Position numbers and translations under genes: made by a program. This document shows, one piece after another, positions 36,022 to 45,895 of a stretch of DNA of 64,000 nucleotides (position 1 is its first letter; each line of letters begins with the position of its first letter). The notes beneath the pieces are model-generated. The model saw only the letters and a program-made list of their open reading frames with translations. It searched no databases and was not told the DNA's origin. Origin of the DNA: Rhodospirillales bacterium. Its GTDB lineage: Bacteria; Pseudomonadota; Alphaproteobacteria; Reyranellales; Reyranellaceae. The DNA lies in the NCBI GenBank assembly GCA_016699855.1, contig CP064988.1, positions 558,001 through 622,000 of the forward strand, read 5' to 3'.

Positions 36022-38442
36022 GTGACGCGGCTCGCCCGCGCCGTCGCCCGCTTCGCCGCGAAGGCCGCGCTCGGCCTCGTGGTGTTTCTCGCCACGCTGG
36101 CGACCGGCCTCTACTTCCATCTCCGCACCTCGATCCCCGACTACGGTGCCCGCCTGACGCTGGCGGGCCCGTCGGCGCCGGTCGAGATCGTGCGCGACCG
36201 CAACGCCATCCCGCACATCTTCGCCAGCTCGCTCGAGGACGCGCTGTTCGGCCTCGGCTTCGCGCACGCGCAGGACAGGCTGTGGCAGATGGAGTCGATG
36301 CGCCGGGCCGGCGCCGGCCGCTTGTCGGAGATATTGCCGCCACGATTCGCCGGCGCCGCGATCCTCGACGTCGACCGCACGATGCGCGTCCTCGGCGTGC
36401 GGCGGCGCGCCCAGGAAAGCCTCGCCGCGCTGTCGCCGCGCGCCCGCGCGCTGCTCGATTCCTACACCGCCGGCGTCAACGCCCACCTCGCCACGCACAG
36501 GGGTTCGTTCGGTCCCGAGTTCACGCTGCTACGGCACGCGCCGGAGCCGTGGACGCCAGCCGACTCGCTGGTGTGGGGCAAGCTCATGGCGCTCTCCCTC
36601 GACGGCAACTGGCGCGCCGAGCTGCTGCGCGCCCGCGTCGCCCGCAAGGTCGGCGAGGAGCGCATGCGGGAGATGTTCCCCGCCACCGGCACCGATAAGG
36701 ACTCGACCCTGGCGATCCTCGGCGACGCGCTGCTCGATCTGCGGCTCGATCGTCTGTTCGGGGCCACCGACGGGCTCCTGACTCGCAAGCGCGAGGCGTC
36801 GAACGAATGGGTGCTGGGCGGCGCGCACACGGCGACCGGCAAACCGCTGCTGGCCAACGATCCGCATCTCGGGCTGAGCGCGCCCGGCACTTGGTACCTC
36901 GCGCGCCTCGTCGGACCCGACTTCGACATCCGCGGCGCCTCCTCGCCCGGGTCGCCGGCGATCGTGCTGGGGCACAACGGGCGGATCGGCTGGGGCTTCA
37001 CGACCACCAACCTCGACAGCCAGGACCTGTTCGTCGAGAAGCTGGATCCCACCGACCCCGGAAAGTACGTCACGCCGGACGGCAGCCGCCCGTTCGCCGT
37101 GCGCGAGGAAGTCATCAATGTCAGGTTCGGCGAGCCGCTCAAGCTGCAGGTGCGCGAGACCCGCCACGGACCGGTGATCTCCGATGTGCTCGTGGCCAAG
37201 GAAGGCGACGTGCCGCAGGCGCACGTGCTGGCGCTGGCCGCGACGGCGCTCGATCCGGCCGACACCTCGGCGGAGGGCTTCCTCGGCATCGGCCTGGCCC
37301 GCAACTGGGACGAGTTCCTGGCGGCGACGCGGAAAATCGTCTCGCCGATGCAGAACATGGTCTACGCCGACGTCGACGGGAACATCGGTCTTGTGGCGCC
37401 GGCGAAGGTGCCGTTGCGGCGCAAGGGGGATGGCTCGGTTCCGGCGCCGGGCTGGACCGGCGAGTTCGACTGGGCGGGGTTCGCGCCGTTCGAGGAGCTG
37501 CCGCGCGCCTTCAATCCGCCGGGCGGCATCATCGTCAACGCCAACGCCCGCCTCGTGCCGGCGACGTTCCGCCACTTCATCTCGCGCGACTGGGCCGAGC
37601 CGTACCGGCAGCGCCGCGCGGCGGCGATGCTGAGCGGCGCCGGCCAGCACCGCGTCGGCGACATGATCGCGATCCAGGCCGACAATTTCTCGCCGGACAC
37701 CGCCGACATGCTGCCGCCGCTGCTGGCGCTGAAGCCGCGCGACGCGCGCCAACGCAAGGCGATAGACATGCTCGGCGCGTGGAACCGCCGGATGCTGGCG
37801 GAGCGGCCGGAGCCACTGATCTACGCGGCGTGGATCCGCGAGCTCCACCGCGCGCTCTACGCCGACGAGCTGGGCGACGATCTCTTCGCCGACATGGTCA
37901 ATCCCTCCGTCACGTTCCTCGCCGCGGCGCTGCGCGACCATCCGAAATGGTGCGACGACACCCGCACGCCGGCCGTGGAGACGTGCGCAGACATCCTGTC
38001 GAGAGCGCTCGACGCCGCGCTCGACGCTCTGCAGGCGCGCGGCGGCACGGCTATGGACAACTGGCGCTGGGGCGACATGCATTTCGCCGCCCACCGCCAC
38101 CAGCTGCTCGACGCCGTTCCGATGCTGCGCGATCTCGCCTCGATCCGCTTTCCGATGGATGGCGGCGTGCATACGCTGAACCGCGCCGGATACAGCGTGC
38201 GCGGATCGACGCCGTTCGCGGCGAACCACGGCGCGGGCCTACGGGCGGTGTACGATTTCGACGACCTCGAGAACAGCCGGTTCGCGATTCCGCTGGGGCA
38301 GTCCGGCAATTTCCTGTCCCCCTGGTACCGCAACTTCGTCGAACCGTGGCGCGCCTTCGACTACCTGCGCATCACCGGGTCGAAGTTCGGGCTGCGCGCC
38401 GAGGGAGTCGGCACGGTCACCGTGATGCCGGCGGCGAAGTGA
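36022..38442 (+). CDS. Penicillin acylase family protein (Ntn hydrolase)
   Basis: About 806 residues from GTG 36022 (weak ribosome site; start uncertain). An N-terminal membrane helix (ALGLVVFLATLATGLYF) anchors or exports the protein. The alpha part has VEIVRDRNAIPHIFASS and GFAHAQDRLWQMESMRR. Autocleavage would occur before Ser260 in KREASNEWVLGG, the new N-terminal nucleophile. Later NDPHLGLSAPGTWYLARL, GHNGRIGWGFTT and VYADVDGNIGLVAPAKVPLRR are conserved. Members hydrolyse beta-lactam side chains or acyl-homoserine lactones; the real substrate is not visible. Periplasmic. Confidence 0.9.
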   Translation: MTRLARAVARFAAKAALGLVVFLATLATGLYFHLRTSIPDYGARLTLAGPSAPVEIVRDRNAIPHIFASSLEDALFGLGFAHAQDRLWQMESMRRAGAGRLSEILPPRFAGAAILDVDRTMRVLGVRRRAQESLAALSPRARALLDSYTAGVNAHLATHRGSFGPEFTLLRHAPEPWTPADSLVWGKLMALSLDGNWRAELLRARVARKVGEERMREMFPATGTDKDSTLAILGDALLDLRLDRLFGATDGLLTRKREASNEWVLGGAHTATGKPLLANDPHLGLSAPGTWYLARLVGPDFDIRGASSPGSPAIVLGHNGRIGWGFTTTNLDSQDLFVEKLDPTDPGKYVTPDGSRPFAVREEVINVRFGEPLKLQVRETRHGPVISDVLVAKEGDVPQAHVLALAATALDPADTSAEGFLGIGLARNWDEFLAATRKIVSPMQNMVYADVDGNIGLVAPAKVPLRRKGDGSVPAPGWTGEFDWAGFAPFEELPRAFNPPGGIIVNANARLVPATFRHFISRDWAEPYRQRRAAAMLSGAGQHRVGDMIAIQADNFSPDTADMLPPLLALKPRDARQRKAIDMLGAWNRRMLAERPEPLIYAAWIRELHRALYADELGDDLFADMVNPSVTFLAAALRDHPKWCDDTRTPAVETCADILSRALDAALDALQARGGTAMDNWRWGDMHFAAHRHQLLDAVPMLRDLASIRFPMDGGVHTLNRAGYSVRGSTPFAANHGAGLRAVYDFDDLENSRFAIPLGQSGNFLSPWYRNFVEPWRAFDYLRITGSKFGLRAEGVGTVTVMPAAK

Positions 38443-40126
38443 CCGGAGCGGCTTCCGCCTCCTCGACCGCCGCCAGCCAGCCGCGGTAGCGGACCAGCCG
38501 GCCGAGAATCGGCATCGTGATCGACACGTCGAAGCGGAAGCGGCCGCGATCGTCGACGCGCTCGTTGGCGACGATGCGCGGCCACAGGAACCGCGGCATC
38601 GGAAAGCCGGCCGCCCGGAAGCCGATCAGCGCGAGATCGATGCCCTCGCCCGAGCACTCCACGCGCATCGCGAACGCCGTCGGACCGAAGCGTTCGACCA
38701 CCGCGCCCGCCGCGCCACCCGGCACGTCGCACTGCGTCGACTTGAAGGACCGCGCGCCGAACGTGCGGCGCCAGGTCTCCACGCCGTCGCGCGCCAGCAG
38801 TTCGACCGTCACGGGAACTTCGCGTCCTTCGCCCGGAAATCCGAACACGCGGGCGGCGAGGCGCGCGAGGGGACCGGCCGCCCCGTCGATGTCGGCCGTC
38901 CCGTTGAACACCGAACGCGACGCGACGTCGTGCAGCCGTCGGACCGGCGCCGGCAACCCCGCCCACGCCGCGCCGGAGATGCGACGGTAGAGCGGCCGGC
39001 GTTCGCGGCGCTCGGTGCGAATCCGCAGTCCGTCCGCCTCGGCCAAGATCTCCGCGAGCGTCACAAGCCCGAGGCAGGCGCGTGCGCCGGGCGCGATCGA
39101 CACGCCGGCGGCCAGCTTGCGCGCAAGCGCCACCGGCGCCAGCGCCGGCGTCCATGGGCCATCACCGTTCTCGGCGACCAATCGCCATCGCACCTCGACC
39201 GCGGCGCCGTCGGCGTCGCGGCCGGCGACATCGACCGTCATGCAACCGCGGTCGGTGCCGGCGAAGGCCGTCATCCGCGCCAGCGCCGTGAGCCCGCCGG
39301 CTAGAGGCGCCAGCGTCCGCGCCACTCCCCACCGTACCGGCCAGGCCAGAGCCCAAAGGCCGAGATGCAGCGTGGAGAGCTCGAGCCCGGCGTGGAAGGC
39401 GACGCGCTCGCGCACGCCGTACCGCGCCGGGAAAAGCGTCAGATCCGGCACATCGCAAAGTGAAAGCCAACGCCGGCCGATGCCGTCGCCGAACGCGCGG
39501 CGGCGCAGATCGTGCCACGCGACGCGCCTTCGCCATCGGCCCTCCTCCCACACGGAGATCGCCTGCCCGGCGCGGCCGACGATCGCCGCGATGGTCGCGC
39601 GCCCGCGCGGCGCGCGGTTGCCCGGCGCGATCGCGATGTCGATGGCGTCGACGCGCGACAGGCCGGCGGCGAGGGCGTCGACCACGGCCCCCGAAAGCGC
39701 CGGCACCGAGCTTGCGCCGCTCGCGACCACGACGCCGGCCCGCACCGCGGCCATGTTGAGCGCGCCGATCCCGGCCACGAATTCACGCGCGTCGGCGAGA
39801 TCGACGTAGTGGGCGCCCATCGCCACGCACGCCTCGGCGACGCCGTAGTCGCGCCCTTGGAATGGTCCCGCGACGTGGATGACGATGGACGGCGCGATCC
39901 GCGCGAGCGTCGCGCGCCACCCCGCCGCGTCGAGGTCGATCGCGCACCCGCGCGCGTCGCACCCCGGAACATCGCGGCCCAACGCGGAGACGAGACCGGC
40001 CAGTCGCGACGCGTCGCGCGCCATGACCGTCAACCGGACGCCAGGAATCGCCGCCGTCAGGCGGCTGACATGGGCGCCGAACGCGCCCGTCGCTCCCAGT
40101 ACGACGATGGTCGCGGGAGGGAACAC
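38417..40126 (-). CDS. Saccharopine dehydrogenase-like reductase with C-terminal DUF4166 domain
   Basis: About 569 residues from GTG 40126. The N-terminal half is a Rossmann domain (IVVLGATGAFGAHVSRLTA, VMARDASRLAGL, VIHVAGPFQGRDYGVAEAC, GAHYVDLADAREFVAG) of the saccharopine dehydrogenase-like type. The C-terminal part from about residue 390 (LYRRISGAAWAGLPAPVRRLHD) is a DUF4166 domain. Fusion of these two parts is known in proteobacteria, but no function is established. Starts 5 bases after the DCC-family gene, so they form an operon. The upstream open frame is a shadow of that gene. Confidence 0.8.
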   Translation of the reverse strand: MFPPATIVVLGATGAFGAHVSRLTAAIPGVRLTVMARDASRLAGLVSALGRDVPGCDARGCAIDLDAAGWRATLARIAPSIVIHVAGPFQGRDYGVAEACVAMGAHYVDLADAREFVAGIGALNMAAVRAGVVVASGASSVPALSGAVVDALAAGLSRVDAIDIAIAPGNRAPRGRATIAAIVGRAGQAISVWEEGRWRRRVAWHDLRRRAFGDGIGRRWLSLCDVPDLTLFPARYGVRERVAFHAGLELSTLHLGLWALAWPVRWGVARTLAPLAGGLTALARMTAFAGTDRGCMTVDVAGRDADGAAVEVRWRLVAENGDGPWTPALAPVALARKLAAGVSIAPGARACLGLVTLAEILAEADGLRIRTERRERRPLYRRISGAAWAGLPAPVRRLHDVASRSVFNGTADIDGAAGPLARLAARVFGFPGEGREVPVTVELLARDGVETWRRTFGARSFKSTQCDVPGGAAGAVVERFGPTAFAMRVECSGEGIDLALIGFRAAGFPMPRFLWPRIVANERVDDRGRFRFDVSITMPILGRLVRYRGWLAAVEEAEAAPVTSPPASR

Positions 40127-40131
40127 CGCCG

Positions 40132-40587
40132 CTAGTCGAGAAACCGCGCGGCGAGCGCGGGCGACGGCACGAGACAGGAATCCCGCCGGCCGAACAGCCG
40201 GTAGCGGTTGCCCGCGATGATGTCGTACGCGGCGTCGCGCAGCGGCCGCGGGCATACTCTCAGTGTCCCGGCCCACCGCCACGGCCATGTGAGACGCGAG
40301 GCGACGCGGATGAAGGCCTCGGATTTGAAGTGGGCGCGGCCATCCTCGATCAGGACATTGCTCTCGAAGTCGACCGTGGAAAGGCCGAGATCGACAAGCA
40401 GCGCCTGTCCGAGCGGCGACTGCGCGGCCACGAACCGGTAGGCGCAGGCGCGGTCGCGCGCCACGACGAAACGCACGAAGCCGGCGCACAGCACGCAGAC
40501 ACCGTCGAACAGGATCACCGGACCCGCGCCGGGGATCGGCACGGCGACCCGCGTTCCGTTCGGTGGCACCGGGCGTCGGCCGACCAT
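40132..40587 (-). CDS. DCC-family thiol-disulfide oxidoreductase-like protein
   Basis: 151-residue protein of the DCC family, named for its conserved D-x-x-C-x-x-C. Here it reads ILFDGVCVLCAGFVRFVV. Downstream parts SEAFIRVASRLTWPWRW and RDAAYDIIAGNRYRLFGRRDSCL match the family. Role is presumably redox, based only on the CxxC. In one operon with the DUF4166 protein 5 bases downstream. Confidence 0.88.
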   Translation of the reverse strand: MVGRRPVPPNGTRVAVPIPGAGPVILFDGVCVLCAGFVRFVVARDRACAYRFVAAQSPLGQALLVDLGLSTVDFESNVLIEDGRAHFKSEAFIRVASRLTWPWRWAGTLRVCPRPLRDAAYDIIAGNRYRLFGRRDSCLVPSPALAARFLD

Positions 40588-40800
40588 GGGTATCTTCCCT
40601 TCCGCGCGACGAGTGGACCGCGCCGGCGGCGGATCGGCGAGCCGTCAAAGCGTCGCATGGACGCCGCCCGTGCCACAAACGGCGCGACGGGGCCTCCACC
40701 GTCGTCGCGGGACTGGCCGCCACGCCCCGGTTATGGGACAGTGTTCTGGCCCGCGCCGGCCTCCACCGGACGGCGCCGAACGAGGTCAGGGCACGGCCAC

Positions 40801-41532
40801 ATGTTCATCCGGCAGAGCCAGGCGACACTCCGGTTTTTCCGCACGACGCCGGCGTTGCGGTGCCCGTATCTGCCGGGACGGTTCGAGACCAAGCTGGTCA
40901 CGGAGCTCGCCGGCCCCGACGCGCTGGACGCCCACGACCGGCTAACCGACGCCGGCTTCCGCCGCTCGCATCAATACGTCTACAAGCCCCTGTGCGAGGG
41001 CTGCGCCGCCTGCGTCCCCGTCCGTGTGCCGGTCAGGACGTTCGAGCCCAGCAAGTCGCAGCGCCGGAACTGGCGCGCCAACGCCGCCGTGACCGGTGCC
41101 GTCGTGCCGCCGATGGCCACCAGCGAGCAATTCGCCCTGTTTTCCCGCTACGTCGCGGCGCGCCACGGCGACGGCGACATGGCCGAGATGGAGTTCGACG
41201 ACTACCGGGCGATGGTCGAGGAGACGCCGGTCGAGACCCATCTCATCGAATTCCGCGAAGGCGGCCCCGGCGGCCGCCTCGTCGGCGCCTGCCTCACGGA
41301 CTGGCTCGGCAACGGAATATCGGCGGTCTACAGCTTTTTCGATCCGCGGCTGCGCGGCCGCGCGCTCGGGGTGTTCACGGTGCTCTGGCTGGTTGAGGAG
41401 GCGCGCCGCCGCAGCCTTCCCTACGTCTATCTCGGGTACTGGATCGATGGCTCGCGCAAGATGGCCTACAAGGCCGCCTACCGTCCGTTTGAGACGCTCG
41501 GTCCGGACGGCTGGAGCCAAGGCGGCCAATAG
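40801..41532 (+). CDS. bpt: Aspartate/glutamate leucyltransferase Bpt (N-end rule)
   Basis: 243-residue aminoacyl-tRNA-protein transferase that adds Leu to N-terminal Asp or Glu and marks proteins for ClpS/ClpAP. Visible are CPYLPGRFETKLVTELAG, FRRSHQYVYKPLCEGCAACVPVRV with the Cys cluster, SKSQRRNWRAN and the GNAT-like C-terminal YLGYWIDGSRKMAYKAAYRPFE. The start ATG 40801 gives the normal N-terminus; the longer open frame upstream is a shadow of the divergent gene. Confidence 0.93.
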   Translation: MFIRQSQATLRFFRTTPALRCPYLPGRFETKLVTELAGPDALDAHDRLTDAGFRRSHQYVYKPLCEGCAACVPVRVPVRTFEPSKSQRRNWRANAAVTGAVVPPMATSEQFALFSRYVAARHGDGDMAEMEFDDYRAMVEETPVETHLIEFREGGPGGRLVGACLTDWLGNGISAVYSFFDPRLRGRALGVFTVLWLVEEARRRSLPYVYLGYWIDGSRKMAYKAAYRPFETLGPDGWSQGGQ

Positions 41533-41585
41533 CGCCCGCGCGGTGAAGCCCGCCGCCCGACCGCTCGTCGCCAGAGCAAAATAGC

Positions 41586-42616
41586 GTGGCAGCTCTCGAA
41601 GTTCCCTCCGGGCTGGCCGAGAAGCTGACCGGTTTCCTCCGCGATCGGATCGGCGCCGGCGCGCGCCTCGAGGCGTTCGCGCCCATGCCCGACGGCCACG
41701 CCGGCCTGACGTTCGGCTTCCGGCTGGATGTCGGCGATGGGGCGACGCCGCGCGACTACGTGCTGCGCATGGCGCCGGCAGGGGTGACGCGCCGAGGCAA
41801 CACCGACGTGTATCGCCAGGCGCCCCTGCTGCGCGCGTTGCGCACCGCGGGCCTGCCGGTACCCGTGGTGCCATGGGCCGAGGCGGATGAAGAGCCTCTC
41901 GGCGCGCCGTTCATCGTGATGGAACGGCTGCCCGGCCGGGTGTTCCTGATCTGGGAGCCAGACGCCGCGTTCGTGCGCGAACCGATGGCCATCGACACGC
42001 TGTGGCGCACGCGGCCGCGACGCTGGCGCGATTCCACCGGCTGGACTGGCGGCGCGTTCTCCCGGACTGGGAGGGGCCGACGCCGCTGTCGGTCGAGCTC
42101 CGCCGATGGGACAAGGTTCTGCGCCACGCCCAGGACGCCGGATGGCTCGAAATCGGATTGCGCGTTCAGGCGGCGCTGCTTGCCACCGAACCCGAGCCCC
42201 GCGCGATCGGTCTGGTGCATGGCGATTTCCAGCCGGGCAATCTGCTTTACGGCGACGCCGGCCAGCTCCACGGCGTCATCGATTGGGAATTGGCGTCGAT
42301 CGGCGCGCAGGGCCTCGATCTCGGCTGGTTGATGATGATGGGCGACCGCGGGGCGTGGGCGCCGGAATGGGCGCCGGTCACCGCGCTGCCGCCGGCGACC
42401 CTGCTCGAAGCGTACAGGGCGGCCGGCGGTCCCGTCGCCGAGCATGTCGACTGGTTCCAGGCATTCGCCGCCTACCGCATGGCGTCGATCGCCTGCCTCA
42501 ACGTGAAGCTGCACCGCACCGGCCGTCGACCAGATCCGCTCTGGGACCGGTTCGCGCCGGCGATCCCCCACCTGTTTCGATGGGCGGCCCGGAGGCTGGA
42601 AAACCTGCCCGCTTGA
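41586..42616 (+). pseudogene. Phosphotransferase (APH/ACAD10-like) family protein, frameshifted
   Basis: Aminoglycoside-phosphotransferase-fold protein of about 343 residues if repaired. The first frame carries the N-lobe (SGLAEKLTGFLRDRIG, YVLRMAP, APFIVMERLPGRVF) and is lost near REPMAIDTL. A second frame begins at 42002 (VAHAAATLARFHRLDW) and carries the Brenner motif LVHGDFQPGNLL, the metal-binding VIDWELASIG and the C-terminus. One missing base near 42000 (ACGCT-GTGG) restores continuity. Members of this branch are often linked to acyl-CoA dehydrogenases. Probably a read error or a recent lesion, because both parts are well conserved. Confidence 0.85.
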
Positions 42617-42634
42617 CCGTGAGGGAGCTCGGAG

Positions 42635-43453
42635 TCAGCGCCCGCCGAGCGTCGCGAGCAACGCCAACGTCGCCACGCCGACGACGATTCGGTACCACGC
42701 GAACGGCCCGAAGCCGTAGCGGCTGACGAAGCCGATCAGCCATTTCACCACCGGCAGCGCGACGATGAACGAGACGACGAATCCGACCCCGATGGCGGTC
42801 CAAGCTTGTCCGTCTCCGGCGAGCGTCGACCAATTCTTGTACGTGTCGTAGGCGGCGGCGCCGATCAGCGTCGGTATCGCCAGAAAGAACGAGAATTCGG
42901 CCGCCGCCGCGCGGTCGGCGCCGAACAGGCGCGCGCCCATGATCGTCGCGCCGGAGCGCGACACACCCGGGATCATCGCGACGCACTGGCATAGGCCGAT
43001 CTTGAGCGCGAGCTTCCAGTCGATGTCGTCGACGGTCTTGACCGACGGCCGCGGCGCCATCCGCTCGATGATCAGGATCGCGACGCCGCCGACGATCAAC
43101 GACACGGCGACGACCCAAGGATTGAACAGCGCGCGCTTGATGAAGCCGTGGGCCGCGATGCCGATGACCGCGGCGGGCAGGAAGCCGATCGCCACGTTCA
43201 GGGCGAAGCGCGTCGCGATCGGATTGCGGAACAGGCCGACCACCGTGCGCCACAGCTTCACGCGGTAGAGCCAGCACACCGCGAGGATCGCGCCGGTCTG
43301 GATCACGATGTCGAACACGTTGCCCGGCGGGCCCTCGAACCCGAGCAGGCTCTCCATCAGAAGGATGTGGCCGGTCGACGAGACGGGAATGAACTCCGTC
43401 AGCCCCTCGACGATCCCGAGGATCGCGCTTTTGACGACGAGGGTTGCGTCCAT
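42635..43453 (-). CDS. uppP: Undecaprenyl-diphosphatase UppP (BacA)
   Basis: 272-residue membrane phosphatase recycling undecaprenyl pyrophosphate for cell-wall synthesis. ATG 43453 gives the normal N-terminus. Catalytic signature one is GIVEGLTEFIPVSSTGH, signature two PGVSRSGATIMGARLFGADRAAAAEFSFFLAIP; about eight membrane segments. It lies 16 bases after the parC stop on the same strand and may be co-transcribed with it. Length is normal. Confidence 0.95.
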   Translation of the reverse strand: MDATLVVKSAILGIVEGLTEFIPVSSTGHILLMESLLGFEGPPGNVFDIVIQTGAILAVCWLYRVKLWRTVVGLFRNPIATRFALNVAIGFLPAAVIGIAAHGFIKRALFNPWVVAVSLIVGGVAILIIERMAPRPSVKTVDDIDWKLALKIGLCQCVAMIPGVSRSGATIMGARLFGADRAAAAEFSFFLAIPTLIGAAAYDTYKNWSTLAGDGQAWTAIGVGFVVSFIVALPVVKWLIGFVSRYGFGPFAWYRIVVGVATLALLATLGGR

Positions 43454-43469
43454 GGGGGATTCCGGAGGT

Positions 43470-45716
43470 CTAAAACTTGTTGGCGCGCGGCGAACCCGGC
43501 GGCGGCAGGCGCCCGGCCTGCGCCCGCTCGCCGATCCATTCCCTGAGATCGGCGGCGGTGCGGGTGCGCCCCTGCCACTGCAGCCCGGTCGCGAGGACGA
43601 AGGCCTTGGCGTCGCCGAGGCCGCCATCCTTGTGCTTCTGCAGGATCACGCCGCGGCCGCGCGCCATCTCAGGCAGCTCGGCGATCGGGAACACCAGCAG
43701 CTTGCGGTTCTGGCCGATGACAGCGACGTGGTCGGCGCCGTCCGGCACCAGCGAGCAGCACACCGCCTCCTCGCCGTCGCCGACGTTGAGCACCTGCTTG
43801 CCGTTTTTGGTCTGCGCCACGACCTCGTCCTCGGGCACGATGAAGCCGCGCCCCTCGTGCGAGGCCACGAGGAAGCGCCGGCCGCCCTTGTGGACGGACA
43901 TCGCGACGATATCCTGGTCGTTGGCGAGGTCGATCATCAGGCGCAGCGGCTCGCCGTGGCCGCGGGCGCCCGGCAGGCGGTCGACGCCGATCGTGTAGAA
44001 GCGGCCGTTGGTGCCGAACACCAGCAGCTTGTCGGTCGACAACGCATGCAGCGTGAATTTCTCCCGGTCGCCTTCCTTGTACTTCAGATCGGCGGCCTGC
44101 TGCGGATCGAGATGGCCCTTGGCGGCGCGGATCCAGCCCTTCTCGGAGCAGACCACCGTCACCGGCTCCTTCTCGATGAAGGCCTCGATCGGCACGTCGA
44201 CCGGCGCCGGCGCGTCGGCGACCTCGGTCCGCCGGCGGCCCTTCTCCGTCCGCGCGCCGTAGCGCTTGCGCAGTTCCTGCGTCTCCGTCGCGACCGCTTG
44301 CCACTGCAGCGAGTCGTCGCCCAGCAGCGCCTTGAGGTCCTTCCGCTCCTGGCTGAGCGTCTTGTGCTCCTTGCGGATCTCGACTTCCTCGAGCCGGCGC
44401 AGGCTGCGCAGCCGCATGTTGAGGATCGATTCGGCTTGCAGGTCCGACAGCTTGAAGCGCTTCATCAGCGCGGGCTTCGGCTCGTCGTCGCGGCGGATGA
44501 TCTCGATCACCTCGTCGAGGTTGAGATACGCGATCAGGAAGCCGTCGAGCATCTCCAGCCGGCGCTCGATCGCCGCCAGCCGGTGGCGCGAGCGGCGCTG
44601 CAGCACCACGCGGCGGTGGTCGAGGTAGGCCTGCAGCGCCTCGCGCAGATCCATCACGCGCGGCACGTTGCCGGCGTCCAGCACGTTGAGATTGAGCGGG
44701 AAGCGGGTCTCGAGGTCGGTGACCTTGAAGAGCTGCTCCATCAGCGCGTCGGCCGGCACGTTGCCGCTCTTCGGCTCGATGACGAGGCGGATGTCGTCGG
44801 CCGATTCGTCGCGCACATCCTCGACCATCGGCAGCTTCTTGGCGTTGACCAGCTCGGCGAGCTTCTCGATCAGGCGCGCTTTCTGGACCTGGTACGGTAT
44901 CTCCGTGATCACGATGCGGTACTGGCCGCGCGGCAGACCCTCCTTGGTCCAGCGCGCGCGGATGCGGAACGACCCGCGTCCCGTCCGGTACGACTCGACC
45001 ACGGACTCGCGCGGCTCGACCAGCAGGCCGCCGGTCGGGAAATCGGGGCCGGGCACGTGGTCGACCAGCGTCTCGATGCGGGCGTTCGGGGACTTGATCA
45101 GGTGCAGCAGCGCGTCGCACAGTTCGCCGACATTGTGCGGCGGAATCGACGTCGCCATGCCGACGGCGATGCCGGCGGCGCCATTGGCGAGAAGGTTCGG
45201 GAACGCCGCCGGCAGCACCACCGGCTCGGTCTCGGAGCCGTCGAAGTTCGGCCGGAAATCGACCGCGTCCTCGTCGATGCCGGCCAGCAGGTCCTGCGCG
45301 ACGTCCGTCAGGCGCGCCTCGGTGTAGCGCATCGCCGCGGCGTTATCGCCGTCGATGTTGCCGAAATTGCCCTGCCCGTCGACCAGCGGGTAGCGGATCG
45401 CGAAATCCTGCGCCAACCGAACCAGGGCGTCGTAGATCGACTGGTCGCCGTGCGGATGCAGTTTGCCGATGACGTCGCCGACGACGCGTGCGCTCTTCTT
45501 GTAGGGCCCGTCGGGGTCGAGGCGGAGCTGCTGCATGGCGTAGAGCAGCCGCCGGTGGACGGGCTTCAGGCCGTCGCGCACGTCCGGCAGCGAACGCGCC
45601 ATGATCGTGCTGAGCGCGTACGAAAGGTACCGCTGCGACAAGGCTTCGCCGAGCGCGACGGACTGGGTGGGCGCCGGTGGAGGGAGCGGCGCGGCCGCTT
45701 GCGTTTTCTTGGCCAT
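43470..45716 (-). CDS. parC: DNA topoisomerase IV subunit A ParC
   Basis: 748-residue type IIA topoisomerase subunit that decatenates chromosomes with ParE. ATG 45716 gives MAKKTQAAAP, then ALGEALSQRYLSYALSTIMA. The catalytic Tyr131 lies in AAAMRYTEARL. The quinolone-determining segment reads HPHGDQSIYDALV: Gln and Asp at the places of E. coli Ser80 and Glu84, usual in alphaproteobacteria. The coiled-coil gate region (LSQERKDLKALLG) and a C-terminal beta-pinwheel follow. parE is not in the window. Confidence 0.95.
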   Translation of the reverse strand: MAKKTQAAAPLPPPAPTQSVALGEALSQRYLSYALSTIMARSLPDVRDGLKPVHRRLLYAMQQLRLDPDGPYKKSARVVGDVIGKLHPHGDQSIYDALVRLAQDFAIRYPLVDGQGNFGNIDGDNAAAMRYTEARLTDVAQDLLAGIDEDAVDFRPNFDGSETEPVVLPAAFPNLLANGAAGIAVGMATSIPPHNVGELCDALLHLIKSPNARIETLVDHVPGPDFPTGGLLVEPRESVVESYRTGRGSFRIRARWTKEGLPRGQYRIVITEIPYQVQKARLIEKLAELVNAKKLPMVEDVRDESADDIRLVIEPKSGNVPADALMEQLFKVTDLETRFPLNLNVLDAGNVPRVMDLREALQAYLDHRRVVLQRRSRHRLAAIERRLEMLDGFLIAYLNLDEVIEIIRRDDEPKPALMKRFKLSDLQAESILNMRLRSLRRLEEVEIRKEHKTLSQERKDLKALLGDDSLQWQAVATETQELRKRYGARTEKGRRRTEVADAPAPVDVPIEAFIEKEPVTVVCSEKGWIRAAKGHLDPQQAADLKYKEGDREKFTLHALSTDKLLVFGTNGRFYTIGVDRLPGARGHGEPLRLMIDLANDQDIVAMSVHKGGRRFLVASHEGRGFIVPEDEVVAQTKNGKQVLNVGDGEEAVCCSLVPDGADHVAVIGQNRKLLVFPIAELPEMARGRGVILQKHKDGGLGDAKAFVLATGLQWQGRTRTAADLREWIGERAQAGRLPPPGSPRANKF

Positions 45717-45895
45717 GGGCGAGGGGGACGACGACCGGAGGCCGCCGCGACGTCTTGATTGATGATTGGACAGCGTCGATAGCCTCCGGGCGGGCCCCGC
45801 GCAAGGGCCATCACCGTCACGCGACACGCCGCGCGCCGTGTGGACACGGCGGCCTCCGCGCCAGGATACTCAACCTCGCTGGAGGCCCTCGCCAT

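Noticed and set aside
43308..45758. 816-codon plus-strand frame opposite parC
   Set aside because: Composition is the His/Asp/Arg shadow type and ParC on the minus strand is unambiguous.
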